This document shows positions 23,431-32,709 of a stretch of 39,278 nt of DNA, piece after piece. The notes under the pieces are model-generated. The model worked only from the letters and a program-made list of their open reading frames with translations, was not told where the DNA came from and searched no databases. The translations under genes and the position numbers were made by a program. The stretch covers positions 1 to 39,278 of the forward strand of contig JAJDTI010000125.1 of assembly GCA_022827245.1 (NCBI GenBank), read 5' to 3'. Each line of letters opens with the position of its first letter. Positions within the stretch are counted from its first letter, which is position 1. Source of the DNA: Pseudomonadales bacterium. GTDB lineage: Bacteria; Pseudomonadota; Gammaproteobacteria; Pseudomonadales; Azotimanducaceae.

Positions 23431-25767
23431 ATGACCGAGCACACCCCCGCCCCCGGAATCGCCCGGCTCACGGAAACGCTGGTCCGGTTTCGATGGCTGA
23501 GCCTCGCGTTCGTCGCGGCGGTGACGGCCGCCGCCGCGAGCCAGCTCCCGAAGCTCGAGATCGACAACTCGAACGAGTCGTTCTTCATGACCGGCGACTC
23601 GACGAAAGCGCGCCTCGACGCCTTCAACGACACGTTCGGGAACGACGACTTCGTGTTCGTGCTGATCGAGGTGGAGGACGCTTTCGCGCCGGCCACGCTC
23701 GCGCGCCTCGACGAACTCGCGGAGCGCCTGGAACTGGAAGTCCCGCACGTCCTCGAGGTCACCTGGGTCGGCAACGTGGAGTGGATCGAGGGCGTCCCCG
23801 GCGGCATCGTCATCGAGGACCTGATCCCGGATCTCGGCCTGCCCGCTTCCGAACTCGACGCGCTCGGCGCGAAGGCCGCCGCCGACCCGCTCTACCGTGA
23901 CCGCCTGGTGTCCGCGGACCGCGAGACGGTCGGCATCCTGATGGAGTTCGAGAACTACCCGGAAATCGGGATCGACCCGCGCAAGGACGGACCGCCCGTG
24001 ATCCAGGCGATCCTCGCCGACTTCGACGATCTGGACATGCACGTCGTCGGCGGGCCGATCATGGACTACGTCATGGACATGAGCACCGCCGACGAGGCGC
24101 CGCGGTGGGCGTCGATCGCCCTGCTCGGCATGGTGCTGGCCCTGGCGCTGACGACGCGCAGCGTCGCGGGCGTGCTGGTCCCCGCGGCCACCGTGATCCT
24201 GAGCGTCCTCTGGGCCGTGGGCCTCGTCGCCGCGCTCGGATTCCGGCTCAATCTCCTCGCCATCCTGGTCCCGACCCTGCTCCTGTGCGTCGGCATCGGG
24301 GACAGCATGCACGTGCTCGCGGAACTCAGGCAGATCCGCCGGGAAGGCACCCCGTTGCGGCGCGCGCTCGCACGGACCCTCGACCTGGTCACCAAGCCCA
24401 TCCTGCTCACCACGGTCACCACCGCGGCCGGGTTCCTGGCCTTCCTCGCGACCGATCTCAGGCCGCTGCGCGAACTCGGCGTACAGGCCGCGGTCGGCGT
24501 CGTCATCGCATTGGTGATGACCTATCTCTTCGCCGTTCCCGTGCTCTCGTTCGGACGCGACCGGGAGACCGCGGACGGGAGCGTACGCAAACAGGACATC
24601 TTCGATCGACTGTTACGGGGCATCGTCGACTTCGTGAACAGGCGCCACACCGCCGTCGGCGTCGGCTTCCTGCTCGCCGTGCTCCTCGTCGGCCTTGGGA
24701 TACCGCGCCTGCAGATCGAGACCAACACGATCCGGGCCATGGAGGAGGACCACCCGCTGCGCGTCGCCTTCGAGTACGTCGACGACAGCATGGGCGGTTC
24801 CATGTCGATCGAGCTCGTCGTCGACAGCGGGGCGCCCGACGGCATCAAGCGCATCGACCTGCTGCGCAAGGTGGAGGCCCTGCAGGCCTTCCTCGAGGAC
24901 CATCCGCTCATCACGCAGACGTCGAGCGTGATCGACCAGTTGAAACAGATGCACCGCGCCGTCTACGAGAACCGCCCGGACGCGTATCGCCTTCCCGAGA
25001 GCGACGGCCAGGTGGCCGAGTACCTGCTGCTGTACGAGAGCGGCGGCGGCTCCCAGCTCGACCAGTACGTCGCGTTCACCTACGACCAGCTCCGCGTGCA
25101 GGCCCGTACGCGCAACGTGGCGTTCGGCGAGGTCCGGGAACTGCAGGAGGAAATCGAGCGCTTCGTCGCGTCGGAGTTCGGACCGGACGTCACCATCTAC
25201 GCGACCGGCACGGTACCGATGGCACAGGCGATGGGGGACCTCATCGCGGAAGGCCAGGCGCGCAGCTTCGCCTTCGCGTTCTGCGCCATCGCCGCGATCC
25301 TGATCATCGCCCTGCGCTCCGTGCGGCTCGGCCTCATCGCGATGGTGCCGAACGTGCTTCCGGTCGTGGTGGCGCTCGGGGCCATGGGCTGGCTCGGCGC
25401 CGAGTTCAACATGATCATGTGCGTGCTGGCGCCGATGATCCTCGGCGTCGCCGTCGACGACACCGTGCACTTCTTCGTCCGCTACCGCCGTTACTTCGAC
25501 GACACCGGGAGCTACGAGGCCGCCTACCGGGAGACCATGCGGACGGTGGGCCGACCGCTGCTCTTCACCACCGTCGTCCTGGTGGCGGGGTTCGCCGGCT
25601 TCCGCTTCTCCACCTTCGACGGCCCGAAGGACTTTTCCGTCGCTTCGACCATCGCGTTCTCGTCCGCGCTGCTCGCCGAGTTCCTGCTGGTGCCGGTCCT
25701 GCTACGCTGGCTGAAGCCCATGGGAAGCGCCGCGTCCGCCCCGGCTGAAGCCGCCACCGCGACCTAG
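23431..25767 (+). CDS. RND-superfamily exporter (MMPL/HAE3-like)
   Basis: This 778-residue inner-membrane protein has the duplicated RND plan in compact (MMPL/HAE3) form: a first helix at about 20-38, a periplasmic loop, five helices (about 225-375), a seventh helix near 405, a second loop and five more helices. Both repeats keep the charged helix motif: VGIGDSMHVLAELRQIR near 288 and GVAVDDTVHFFVRYRR near 670. Such proteins use the proton gradient to move lipids or hydrophobic compounds. It is followed by a LolA-like and an outer-membrane barrel gene, which together suggest a complete route across the envelope. A Fur-box-like site lies upstream. The cargo is unknown. Confidence 0.92.
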   Translation: MTEHTPAPGIARLTETLVRFRWLSLAFVAAVTAAAASQLPKLEIDNSNESFFMTGDSTKARLDAFNDTFGNDDFVFVLIEVEDAFAPATLARLDELAERLELEVPHVLEVTWVGNVEWIEGVPGGIVIEDLIPDLGLPASELDALGAKAAADPLYRDRLVSADRETVGILMEFENYPEIGIDPRKDGPPVIQAILADFDDLDMHVVGGPIMDYVMDMSTADEAPRWASIALLGMVLALALTTRSVAGVLVPAATVILSVLWAVGLVAALGFRLNLLAILVPTLLLCVGIGDSMHVLAELRQIRREGTPLRRALARTLDLVTKPILLTTVTTAAGFLAFLATDLRPLRELGVQAAVGVVIALVMTYLFAVPVLSFGRDRETADGSVRKQDIFDRLLRGIVDFVNRRHTAVGVGFLLAVLLVGLGIPRLQIETNTIRAMEEDHPLRVAFEYVDDSMGGSMSIELVVDSGAPDGIKRIDLLRKVEALQAFLEDHPLITQTSSVIDQLKQMHRAVYENRPDAYRLPESDGQVAEYLLLYESGGGSQLDQYVAFTYDQLRVQARTRNVAFGEVRELQEEIERFVASEFGPDVTIYATGTVPMAQAMGDLIAEGQARSFAFAFCAIAAILIIALRSVRLGLIAMVPNVLPVVVALGAMGWLGAEFNMIMCVLAPMILGVAVDDTVHFFVRYRRYFDDTGSYEAAYRETMRTVGRPLLFTTVVLVAGFAGFRFSTFDGPKDFSVASTIAFSSALLAEFLLVPVLLRWLKPMGSAASAPAEAATAT

Positions 25768-25778
25768 GAGACCCGCAC

Positions 25779-26579
25779 ATGACCCTGCGACTTTCGATGC
25801 TCGTTCCGTGTGTCCTCGCGGCCGTGTGTGTCCTCCTCCCTGCCCCGGCGCAAGCCGACGACGCGGAGCAGCTGACCGGCCGCGAGATCGCCCAGCGCAT
25901 GCGCGACGCCGACACGTCGGCGGACGGCGAACGCGTCGCCACGATGCTGATCGAACGCGGCAGCCAGCAGCTCGTGCGGGAGCTCGCCATGCGGCACAAG
26001 AAGTACGGCCACGACGAGCGGACGCTCATCCGCTTCATCGAGCCGGCGGACGTGCGGGACACCCAATACCTGTCCTGGACGTACGAGGCCGTCGACCAGG
26101 ACGACGACATGTGGGTGTTCTTCCCCACGGAGAACCTCGTCCGCCGGATCAGCGGCGGCGGCAAGAAGGGCTCCTTCATGCGCAGCGACTTCGCGAACGA
26201 GGACATCGAACAGCGCGCCGTCGACGACGACGAACACACGCTGCTCGAGACCTCGACCCTCGACGGCCGGGACGTGTACGTGATCGAGTCCCAACCGATC
26301 CCGGCCAAGGCGCGGGACTCGAACTACGCGAAGCGCCGGCTCTGGGTGGACGCCGAGCGCTGGCTGCCGCTCCGGATCGAGTACTACGACCGCCGGGACC
26401 GGCTGCTGAAACGCATGTCGCAGGGTGGTATAGAGGAGATCGACGGCATCTGGACGGCGACCAAGATCATCATGGAGACCCCCCGCCGCGGTTCCCGCAC
26501 CCTCATGCAGTACACCGATGTCCGTTACGACCTCGGCCTGCCGGACGGCGCCTTCGAGCAGACGGCGCTGAAGCGTTGA
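25779..26579 (+). CDS. LolA-like outer-membrane lipoprotein-sorting family protein
   Basis: This 266-residue periplasmic protein has a clear signal peptide (about 1-24, ending PAPAQADD). The mature part matches outer-membrane lipoprotein-sorting/LolA-like proteins found beside RND exporters: LTGREIAQRMRDAD, a RTLIRFIEPADVRDTQYLSW stretch (about 85-104), DDDMWVFFPTENLVRRISG and a C-terminal TDVRYDLGLPDGAFEQTALKR. The fold is a lipid-binding half-barrel, suited to carrying a hydrophobic cargo between the RND pump and the outer membrane. It follows the RND gene by 11 bases and precedes the barrel gene by 1 base, in one operon. Confidence 0.9.
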   Translation: MTLRLSMLVPCVLAAVCVLLPAPAQADDAEQLTGREIAQRMRDADTSADGERVATMLIERGSQQLVRELAMRHKKYGHDERTLIRFIEPADVRDTQYLSWTYEAVDQDDDMWVFFPTENLVRRISGGGKKGSFMRSDFANEDIEQRAVDDDEHTLLETSTLDGRDVYVIESQPIPAKARDSNYAKRRLWVDAERWLPLRIEYYDRRDRLLKRMSQGGIEEIDGIWTATKIIMETPRRGSRTLMQYTDVRYDLGLPDGAFEQTALKR

Positions 26580-26580
26580 G

Positions 26581-27813
26581 TTGATCGTACGGCGGCGCCT
26601 CGCGCGCCTGCTGCCGACGCTGTTGTGCTGCGCGCCGGCCGCGTTCGGCGCCGACGACCCATTCGATTTCGACCTCTCCGCGGCGGCCGAGCGGGCCCAG
26701 GCGAAGTGGCGCCTGTCGGGATTCCTCGAGACGCGCAGCCGCCTCCTGCTGACCGAAGGCGACTGGCTCTCCAACCGCGCGTTCGGGCAGGCGGAACTCA
26801 TGCACACCCGCGGCCCCTGGCGGCTCTTCCTCATGGGCAGCGCCGAGCAGGACGGCGCCAAGCGCCACTATCGCGACGCGACCCGCATCGAGCTGCGGGA
26901 GGCGTACCTGCACTACGACGGCGCCGCCGTCGACGTGACCGTCGGCAAGCAGCGCGTCGGCTGGGGTACCGCGGACGGGCTCAGCACGATCGACCGCGTG
27001 AACGCCATCGACTACCGCGAGCCCATCGGGAATGCCCGCACGGCGGCGCGGCGGCCTTCGTCCCTGGTGCGGGTGGAGGCCACCACCGACGTGGGCGTCT
27101 TCGACCTGGTCTGGCTCCCGCGCGGCCGCGACCGCAAGCTGCCGGGCTTCGGCAGCCCCTGGGAGCCCGCCGACCTTCACGCGCTGCGCCGCGATGCGCG
27201 TGAACGCGGCGCGACGCTCAGGACCGACGACACCGAAACGCACGAGGGCGGTGTGCGCTACGTCCGCTACGGGCGGGGGCTGGACTGGGGCGTCGCCTAC
27301 TTCGACGGCTACACCGACGGTCCCACCACGCACCGGGTCGAAGGTCCCAGGGAGCGGCTGCTGCCCGAGCGCATCCGGACGTGGAACGTCAACGCGGCGA
27401 TGGGCTTCGGCCAGAGCACGGTGCGCGGCGAGCTTGCGTGGACGCCCGATTATCCCGGCGCCGCCGGATACGGAGAACGCTGGCAATACGTCGTCGGCTG
27501 GGATCGGGTCTTCCTGACGAACCTCTATGTCAACCTGCAGCTCTTCCGCGAGTGGATGTCCGATGGCGACGCCGTCGACGGCGGCACCTTCGCCATCACG
27601 AACCCGTTCTTCGACGACGCCCTCACCGCGGGGCTGCGCGGCCAATGGGCCAACGGCGAACAACTCGCCTTCGAGGCCTTCCTCGAACTCCAGTGGACGG
27701 ACGCCGTCCAGCTCGCGATGCGGGCCATGTTCTTCGACGGCGACACCGGTACGCCCCTCGGCGATTACCTCGACAACGATTTCGCCGAGATTGCGGTACG
27801 GTGGTCCCTGTAA
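26581..27813 (+). CDS. Outer-membrane beta-barrel protein, DUF1302-like
   Basis: This 410-residue protein begins with a signal peptide (about 1-22, ending AAFGADD). Alternating hydrophobic and polar strands typical of an outer-membrane barrel follow. VGKQRVGWGTADGLSTIDRVNA (cut at about 118-139) resembles the conserved core of DUF1302 proteins. The start is a TTG one base after the preceding stop, the only start that keeps the signal peptide; translation is probably coupled. In other genomes DUF1302-like barrels accompany RND exporters, and the set here looks like an RND/LolA-like/barrel export or lipid-transport system. A GTAG-footed hairpin follows the gene. Confidence 0.8.
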   Translation: MIVRRRLARLLPTLLCCAPAAFGADDPFDFDLSAAAERAQAKWRLSGFLETRSRLLLTEGDWLSNRAFGQAELMHTRGPWRLFLMGSAEQDGAKRHYRDATRIELREAYLHYDGAAVDVTVGKQRVGWGTADGLSTIDRVNAIDYREPIGNARTAARRPSSLVRVEATTDVGVFDLVWLPRGRDRKLPGFGSPWEPADLHALRRDARERGATLRTDDTETHEGGVRYVRYGRGLDWGVAYFDGYTDGPTTHRVEGPRERLLPERIRTWNVNAAMGFGQSTVRGELAWTPDYPGAAGYGERWQYVVGWDRVFLTNLYVNLQLFREWMSDGDAVDGGTFAITNPFFDDALTAGLRGQWANGEQLAFEAFLELQWTDAVQLAMRAMFFDGDTGTPLGDYLDNDFAEIAVRWSL

Positions 27814-27853
27814 CGGGCTTGTCCCGTCCCGTCTGGATGCAGGACGCGGGGAC

Positions 27854-27878
27854 GGGCGACGACAAGCGTCGCCCCTAC
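27854..27878 (-). repeat. REP-like hairpin sharing the stop codon of the PepSY gene
   Basis: On the minus strand it begins GTAGGGGCGACG. A perfect 8-base stem joins GGGCGACG (plus 27854-27861) with CGTCGCCC (27867-27874) around a 5-base loop. The GTAG foot (27875-27878) contains the TAG stop of the PepSY gene. It lies between convergent genes and may terminate both. Confidence 0.65.
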
Positions 27879-29482
27879 GTCCCAGCCGCGGCCGCCTCCA
27901 CGTCCTCATCCGCGAAGACCGGCCGACGGCTGCCCCGACGACTCCAGAGCAGCGCCGCGCCACTCGCGACTAGCAGCGCGTCCAGCGTCACGATGATCCC
28001 CTGCCCCGCGGCGAGCGCCTCGTCCCAGGCCGGCCCGCCGGCGACCATCCGCACCAGGGGCACCAGGAAACACGCCGCGGTCGCCGACACGCGCAGGTGC
28101 TCGTGCACCCGGCCGGGCGTGCGGACGACGGCTGCGTAGCCGAGCGCCGCCGCGGCGGCGACCAGGAACCCGATCGGGGTCCAGAACGACGCCGTGCCCG
28201 TGCCGTAGCTCAGGAAGAAGGCGAGCGCCGACCCGAGGAGCGCGACCGGGAGGCCGAAGCCGATCGTCGCGACGCTCCAGCGCAACGCCGCCAGACTCCG
28301 CTCGGCGCGTCGCGTGAGCCACATCTGCATTCCCGTCAGCGTCACGTAGGCCATGGCAAACCCCAGCGCCGCCCAGATCGCCTTGGAGAAGAGTCCCATG
28401 AAGTTGCCGAAGTGCAGCGGTCCCATGAGATCGATCAGCGTCGAACCGACGCTGTGCGACTGCCCGAGGCGGGGCTTCTCCTTGACGAACGCGCCCGTCA
28501 CGCCCTCGTAGACGAGACTCCGCGGCGTGAGCTCGCCGTCGCCGGCCGGGAGGAAGAAGTTGACGCTCGCGTCCGCGCGCCCGTAGTGCTCGACGACGAT
28601 GAAGTCCGGTGCCTGTCCCGACCGCCGCACCGCGTCCCGCACCAGGTCGTCCACCGGCACGCCGGTCGCCGCGGCGGGATTCTCCGGCGCTTCGCTGCCG
28701 ACGAGGGCCTGGAACATGGCCTCCTGGTCGCCGCCGAACCCCACCGTCGCCATGAGCGGCAGCCCGAAGGAGCCGGCGAAACTGAAGAAGCTGCCGGTGA
28801 AGGCGAGCAGGAAGGCGAAGGGGAGCCCCCAGCTTCCCGCGACGGTGTGCGCGTCCTTCACCGCGAGCACCCGGTTCGGGCCCCGCCGCAGCGTGAACAG
28901 GTCCTTGAGCAGATGCCGGTGCATCGCGATGCCGGAGATGACGGCCACCATCATCGCGAGTCCCAGGATGCCAGTCAGGAGGAGCCCCCAGGGGCGCGGC
29001 AGGTGCAGCTCGGTGTGTACGCTCACGAGAAAGCGGCTGAGGGCGCGGTCCTCGTCCGTCTCAAAGAGTTCCAGTCCCGTCCCGTCATGGCGCCGCACGA
29101 CTTCACCGGAGCGGAGATCCACTTCGAATTCGGTCCCGACCTCCTCGATGACGCCGTCGTCGTTGGTGCGGTGCTTGTGAAAGAACACCGAGAGGTCGCC
29201 CAGGGTGGTGCGGCCGAGCGCCACCTCGTCCGTGTACTCGGGGTCGACCTCACCTTCCAGGCGGTCGACGATGTCCTGCAGCGGCGTGCGCCCCGCGTCC
29301 GGATGCGGCGCCAGGGGATTCGCCGTCTGCACCAGTCCCGCCGACCAGTGCGCGATCTCCTCCGAGAAGACCGCGACCGTGCCGGTGACGACGACCGCAT
29401 AAAGGAGCACGCCGAGCGAGATGCCGGACCAGCCGTGGATCGCCACGAGCGTACGGGTCCTTTCCTGATCGAGCGCTAGCAC
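27875..29482 (-). CDS. PepSY-associated membrane protein of siderophore uptake loci
   Basis: This 535-residue protein belongs to the PepSY-TM family, inner-membrane proteins commonly encoded with siderophore receptors and thought to reduce or process ferric siderophores. The first helix (about 14-38) follows TRTLVAIHGWSGISLG, a family signature; other helices lie near 177-198, 225-245, 360-385, 400-430 and beyond, with a large periplasmic PepSY-like part between. The H-containing SVHTELHLPRPWG (about 151-163) is the usual pre-helix motif and could bind haem or iron. It is last in the receptor operon. Its TAG stop lies in a REP-like hairpin. Confidence 0.9.
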   Translation of the reverse strand: MLALDQERTRTLVAIHGWSGISLGVLLYAVVVTGTVAVFSEEIAHWSAGLVQTANPLAPHPDAGRTPLQDIVDRLEGEVDPEYTDEVALGRTTLGDLSVFFHKHRTNDDGVIEEVGTEFEVDLRSGEVVRRHDGTGLELFETDEDRALSRFLVSVHTELHLPRPWGLLLTGILGLAMMVAVISGIAMHRHLLKDLFTLRRGPNRVLAVKDAHTVAGSWGLPFAFLLAFTGSFFSFAGSFGLPLMATVGFGGDQEAMFQALVGSEAPENPAAATGVPVDDLVRDAVRRSGQAPDFIVVEHYGRADASVNFFLPAGDGELTPRSLVYEGVTGAFVKEKPRLGQSHSVGSTLIDLMGPLHFGNFMGLFSKAIWAALGFAMAYVTLTGMQMWLTRRAERSLAALRWSVATIGFGLPVALLGSALAFFLSYGTGTASFWTPIGFLVAAAAALGYAAVVRTPGRVHEHLRVSATAACFLVPLVRMVAGGPAWDEALAAGQGIIVTLDALLVASGAALLWSRRGSRRPVFADEDVEAAAAGT

Positions 29483-29526
29483 GATGGCCTCTCCACGGTT
29501 CGTCGTCCCTCCCTCATCCGCTCAGG

Positions 29527-29817
29527 TCACCCGCCCAGGAAGTGCACGCCCAGCAGGAGCCCGCACGCGGCCGTCAGTGCCACGCTGACCGCGGCCGCGC
29601 GCCAGAGGCGCCGCGTGAGGCTCGCGTGGAAGAAGAGCACGGCCCAGATCAGCGGGAAGAGCACCAGGGGAATCGCGATGTTGTCCACCCGTCCCGCACC
29701 CGGCGGGACCCAGGTGGCAAGGCTCGCCATCACCACGACCGACGCCACCAGGGTCCACGGGCCCGCGAGGGCTACCCGCCACCACAGCGTTCGGCTCCCG
29801 CCTACGGGCTTGCCCAT
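29527..29817 (-). CDS. Small membrane protein, DUF3649-like
   Basis: This 96-residue protein has three hydrophobic segments (about 13-33, 44-63 and 74-94). Its length and position between a siderophore receptor and a PepSY protein fit DUF3649 proteins, and the sequence IAIPLVLFPLIWAVLFFHAS fits the middle helix of that family by eye. An alternative start 9 bases upstream (29826) is possible. It probably supports the PepSY protein in ferric-siderophore processing; this is inferred from context. Confidence 0.72.
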   Translation of the reverse strand: MGKPVGGSRTLWWRVALAGPWTLVASVVVMASLATWVPPGAGRVDNIAIPLVLFPLIWAVLFFHASLTRRLWRAAAVSVALTAACGLLLGVHFLGG

Positions 29818-29846
29818 TGCGTGCATCGGCGCCCCGTACTCTGCGG

Positions 29847-32042
29847 CTAGCGCACCCGATAAGACACGGAGAGCACGGCTTCCACCGGCGCCCCCGGGTG
29901 CACGCTGCGCGACAGCCCGCCCCAGGCGGCGTCGACATACTCCTCGTCGGTCAGGTTGTTCAGGTTGAGCCCGACGCGCCAGTCGCCCCACTCGTAGCTG
30001 ACGGCGGCGTTCACCAGCGTGTGAGTGTCCAGGTCGACCCGGTCGCTCCGGTCCCCGTCGTAGTTCGCGTCGCCCGTGACCAGGCGTTCGCCCACGTGCT
30101 GCAGACCCGCGCTCACCACCAGGCCCCGGAGGACGCCCGCTTCCACGGCGTAGCTGGCCCAAAGCGAGGCGGTGTGATCGGGGGAACCGACGATCGGCAG
30201 GCCCTCGTCGCCGTTGCGCGACCGGGCGATCTCCGAGTCCGTGTAGCCGTAGGAACCGAAGACCTGCCAGCCGGGCGCGAGCCGGCCGCTGAAGTCCACT
30301 TCGACGCCCCGGCTGCGTTCCTCGCCGTTGGCGATGGAGCCGAAGGGGTTCGGATCCGTCGGCATGGCCGTGGGGTCGACGGTCGCCACGTTCTCCTTCG
30401 TGATGTCGAAGACGGCCGCGCTGACGCCGAACCCGCCGCCGAACAGGTCCGCCTTCACGCCCACTTCGAAGCCGCTGCCGGTTTCGGGCTCCAGCACGTC
30501 CCCGTGCTTGTCGAGGTCGAAGTTCGGCGCGAAGGACTCCGAGTAGCTGGCGAACGCGGACAGGACGTCGGTGAAGCGGTAGACCATGCCGGTCTGGAGG
30601 CTCGTCTCGCTGCCGTCCTGGGGCGTGGTGGACGAGCCCGGCTTCGGATCGCGGTCGAAGGCGTCGTGACGCACGCCGACGCTGAACAGCAGTGCGTCCG
30701 TGAGCGACAGATGGTTCTGCAGGAACACGCCGCGGCGTTCCAGGTCCTCGAGACTGTAGAAGCCCGTGGCGAGCGGGATGTCGGCCTCCGGCGGCGGCAT
30801 CTCCGAGTAGTCCGGGTCCATCCAGTTCAGGAAGGACGGCGCTCCCGGATTGAAACGGGTGCGGTTGGCCGTGTCGGACAGACGGTAGTCCACCCCCGCG
30901 AAGAGCCGGTTGCGCAGTCCGCCAACCTCGAACTCGCCCGCCAGGTTGACCTGCGCCGCCGTCTCCTCGTTCGTCTGCTCCTGCTGCGCGGGCACGCGGA
31001 AGTACGTCATCGACGCCAGGTCCAGGCCGAACGGGAGGAACAAGGCGCTGTAGTCGTAGCCGGACTCGATCCGCCGCACACGCGCCTCGACGTCCCAGCG
31101 TTCCGCGAGATCGTGCCGTACGTCGAGCCCATAGGTCCGCTGGTGACGCTCGAGCGTGTCGCGGGGGTGATTGTTCACCTGTTTCGGGTCCGCGATGATG
31201 TCCCCGTCGAGGTCGATCGCGGTACCGAAGTCCGCCTGGTAGTCGTCGTCCGTCGCCTCGGCCAGCAGCGTGATCTCGGTCCGGTCCGCGACCTGCCACG
31301 CCACGGACGCGGCCAGGAACGTGCGTTGATTGGGGTTGTCGAAGTCCCGCCAGCCGTCGTCCTCCTCGTAGAGTCCGAGCACGCGGAAGCGCACGTCTTC
31401 CGTGCCGGCGCCGACGTCGAACCTCGGGCTTGCCGAACCAAACGAGCTCGCCTGGAAGGCCAGCGATGCGTGATCGACGGCGAGGGGCCGCTTCGCCACG
31501 AGATTCACCAGGCCGCCCGGGTCCGACTCGCCATAGAGGATGGAGTCCGGCCCCTTCAGCACCTCGATGCGCTCGATGTTGAAGAGTTCCGGATCCGAGA
31601 TTCCGCCGAACGTCTCGACGCGGAAGCCGTCCCGGAGGACGGGCGTGCCCTGGAAGCCGCGCATGACGAACGAGTTCTCGCGGCCGTCGTTGTCGCCGAG
31701 GAACGCCGTGTTCGACGCCAGCGTGAGGATGTCCTCGAGGGCGTACGGGCGAATCGCGTCGATGAGATCGTCGCTGATGATCTGGACTGAGCGCGGCAAC
31801 TCGCGCGGAGGCAGGCTGTTCCGCCCGATGTCCGGCGACTCGTCCCGATAGCCGCGCACGACCACTTCCTCGAGCGCTCGGGGCGCGGCTTCCTCCTCCT
31901 CGGCAACGGCCGGGAGCGTCATCGGACCGGTCAGCACGAACGCCACGGCCCAGGGCATCCATGCGGGGAGCCGCGGGCGGGTCGTGACCGGAATGGCGGG
32001 AGCGATTGCTTGGCAGGGAATCACGTTTGTCTCCGGTGGCAA
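29847..32042 (-). CDS. TonB-dependent siderophore-type receptor
   Basis: This 731-residue outer-membrane receptor has a plug domain that begins right after the signal sequence: LEEVVVRGYRDESP is the TonB box region, followed by PRSVQIISDDLIDAIRPYALEDIL and the plug motifs RGFQGTPVLRDGFR and RIEVLKGPDSILYGESDPGGLVN (about 155-177). The rest is the 22-strand barrel ending VLSVSYRVR. Absence of an STN signalling domain means it is a transporter, not a transducer. The true start may be M29 (31958), which gives a more typical signal peptide. It is second in an operon with a small unknown protein, a DUF3649-like protein and the PepSY protein. No TonB or ExbBD is nearby. Confidence 0.95.
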   Translation of the reverse strand: MPPETNVIPCQAIAPAIPVTTRPRLPAWMPWAVAFVLTGPMTLPAVAEEEEAAPRALEEVVVRGYRDESPDIGRNSLPPRELPRSVQIISDDLIDAIRPYALEDILTLASNTAFLGDNDGRENSFVMRGFQGTPVLRDGFRVETFGGISDPELFNIERIEVLKGPDSILYGESDPGGLVNLVAKRPLAVDHASLAFQASSFGSASPRFDVGAGTEDVRFRVLGLYEEDDGWRDFDNPNQRTFLAASVAWQVADRTEITLLAEATDDDYQADFGTAIDLDGDIIADPKQVNNHPRDTLERHQRTYGLDVRHDLAERWDVEARVRRIESGYDYSALFLPFGLDLASMTYFRVPAQQEQTNEETAAQVNLAGEFEVGGLRNRLFAGVDYRLSDTANRTRFNPGAPSFLNWMDPDYSEMPPPEADIPLATGFYSLEDLERRGVFLQNHLSLTDALLFSVGVRHDAFDRDPKPGSSTTPQDGSETSLQTGMVYRFTDVLSAFASYSESFAPNFDLDKHGDVLEPETGSGFEVGVKADLFGGGFGVSAAVFDITKENVATVDPTAMPTDPNPFGSIANGEERSRGVEVDFSGRLAPGWQVFGSYGYTDSEIARSRNGDEGLPIVGSPDHTASLWASYAVEAGVLRGLVVSAGLQHVGERLVTGDANYDGDRSDRVDLDTHTLVNAAVSYEWGDWRVGLNLNNLTDEEYVDAAWGGLSRSVHPGAPVEAVLSVSYRVR

Positions 32043-32087
32043 TGCAGTTACGGGCTGCAGGGCGCCGTCACACCCTGCGGAAAGGCG

Positions 32088-32372
32088 TCAGGAGTCGAGC
32101 CGCGTGAGTTCGACCGGCGATGGCAGCGCGGCCGAGTGGACGTCCCCCAGCAGGTCCGCAAGCCGCCAAAGGATCGCCGCCGCCTTGCTCGTGCCCTCGG
32201 CCTCGACCAGCCGGTTGACGGCGACGTTGAGCAGGGCGTTGTCGAACCGCTCGCGGATCGCGTCCGGGGCGTCGTCGAGCAGGGACGGGACCAGTTGCGC
32301 GAGCCTGCGCGTGGCAATCTGCGTGTAGTAGGCATCGGGGTCCTGGGGCATGCGTATGGTTGTCGCTGGCAT
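32088..32372 (-). CDS. Uncharacterised 94-residue protein leading the siderophore-receptor operon
   Basis: This small protein is not recognised. It is mainly helical by eye and has no signal peptide or membrane segment. MPATTIRMPQDPDAYYTQIA is followed by RLAQLVPSLLDDAPDAIRERFDNALLNVAVNRLVEAEG and a Leu-rich tail. It is the first gene after the iron-type promoter, 45 bases before the receptor, so its synthesis should follow iron starvation. It may be a regulatory or accessory partner of siderophore uptake; no function is claimed. Confidence 0.7.
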   Translation of the reverse strand: MPATTIRMPQDPDAYYTQIATRRLAQLVPSLLDDAPDAIRERFDNALLNVAVNRLVEAEGTSKAAAILWRLADLLGDVHSAALPSPVELTRLDS

Positions 32373-32709
32373 GGGCTGCGGCTCCTCGGTCAGCTCAGTC
32401 CGGGAGCCCGACGCGACGGCCGCAACGCAACGCGGCCATCTGGTCGCGACTCCCCTTGCCTTTGCTAATCTAAATGCAACGCATTCTTATTTGCAATACC
32501 GAGGGCCGGCGCTCGACGATGCTGGTTCGAGCCCGAGACGTCGGTGGTGCCTCGCGGACAACTCGCTCGGCGGCGCGGCGACGAACCTGGCGCGCACCAC
32601 CGGCGGCGACTCCATCAACCGTCGGAAACTTGCCGCCGCCCCCGGACTCGGACAAACTGCCGCAGCTTGACCTCCCCGGCACCGCGCCCCAGAGACACAG
32701 GAGAACACC
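32373..32709. other. Divergent intergenic region between receptor operon and GST gene
   Basis: The 337-base gap has no gene. It contains the minus-strand promoter and Fur-like palindrome at 32467-32497 and, at its right end, the GGAGA Shine-Dalgarno sequence of the GST gene (GTG start). Confidence 0.6.
32467..32497 (-). promoter_or_regulatory. Promoter with overlapping weak Fur-like palindrome for the siderophore-receptor operon
   Basis: On the minus strand TTGCAA (plus 32491-32496) and TAGATT (plus 32467-32472) are spaced by 18 bases, each 4 of 6 to consensus. The spacer is an AT-rich imperfect palindrome (32472-32492) with AAAT at one end and ATTT at the other. It matches the Fur box at only about 10 of 19 positions. 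Its place ahead of a receptor operon supports iron control. Confidence 0.5.

Noticed and set aside
32515-32545. Possible tRNA T-arm (GGTTCGAGCCC)
   Set aside because: The flanking bases do not pair into a T stem, and no anticodon or acceptor stem can be folded around it.
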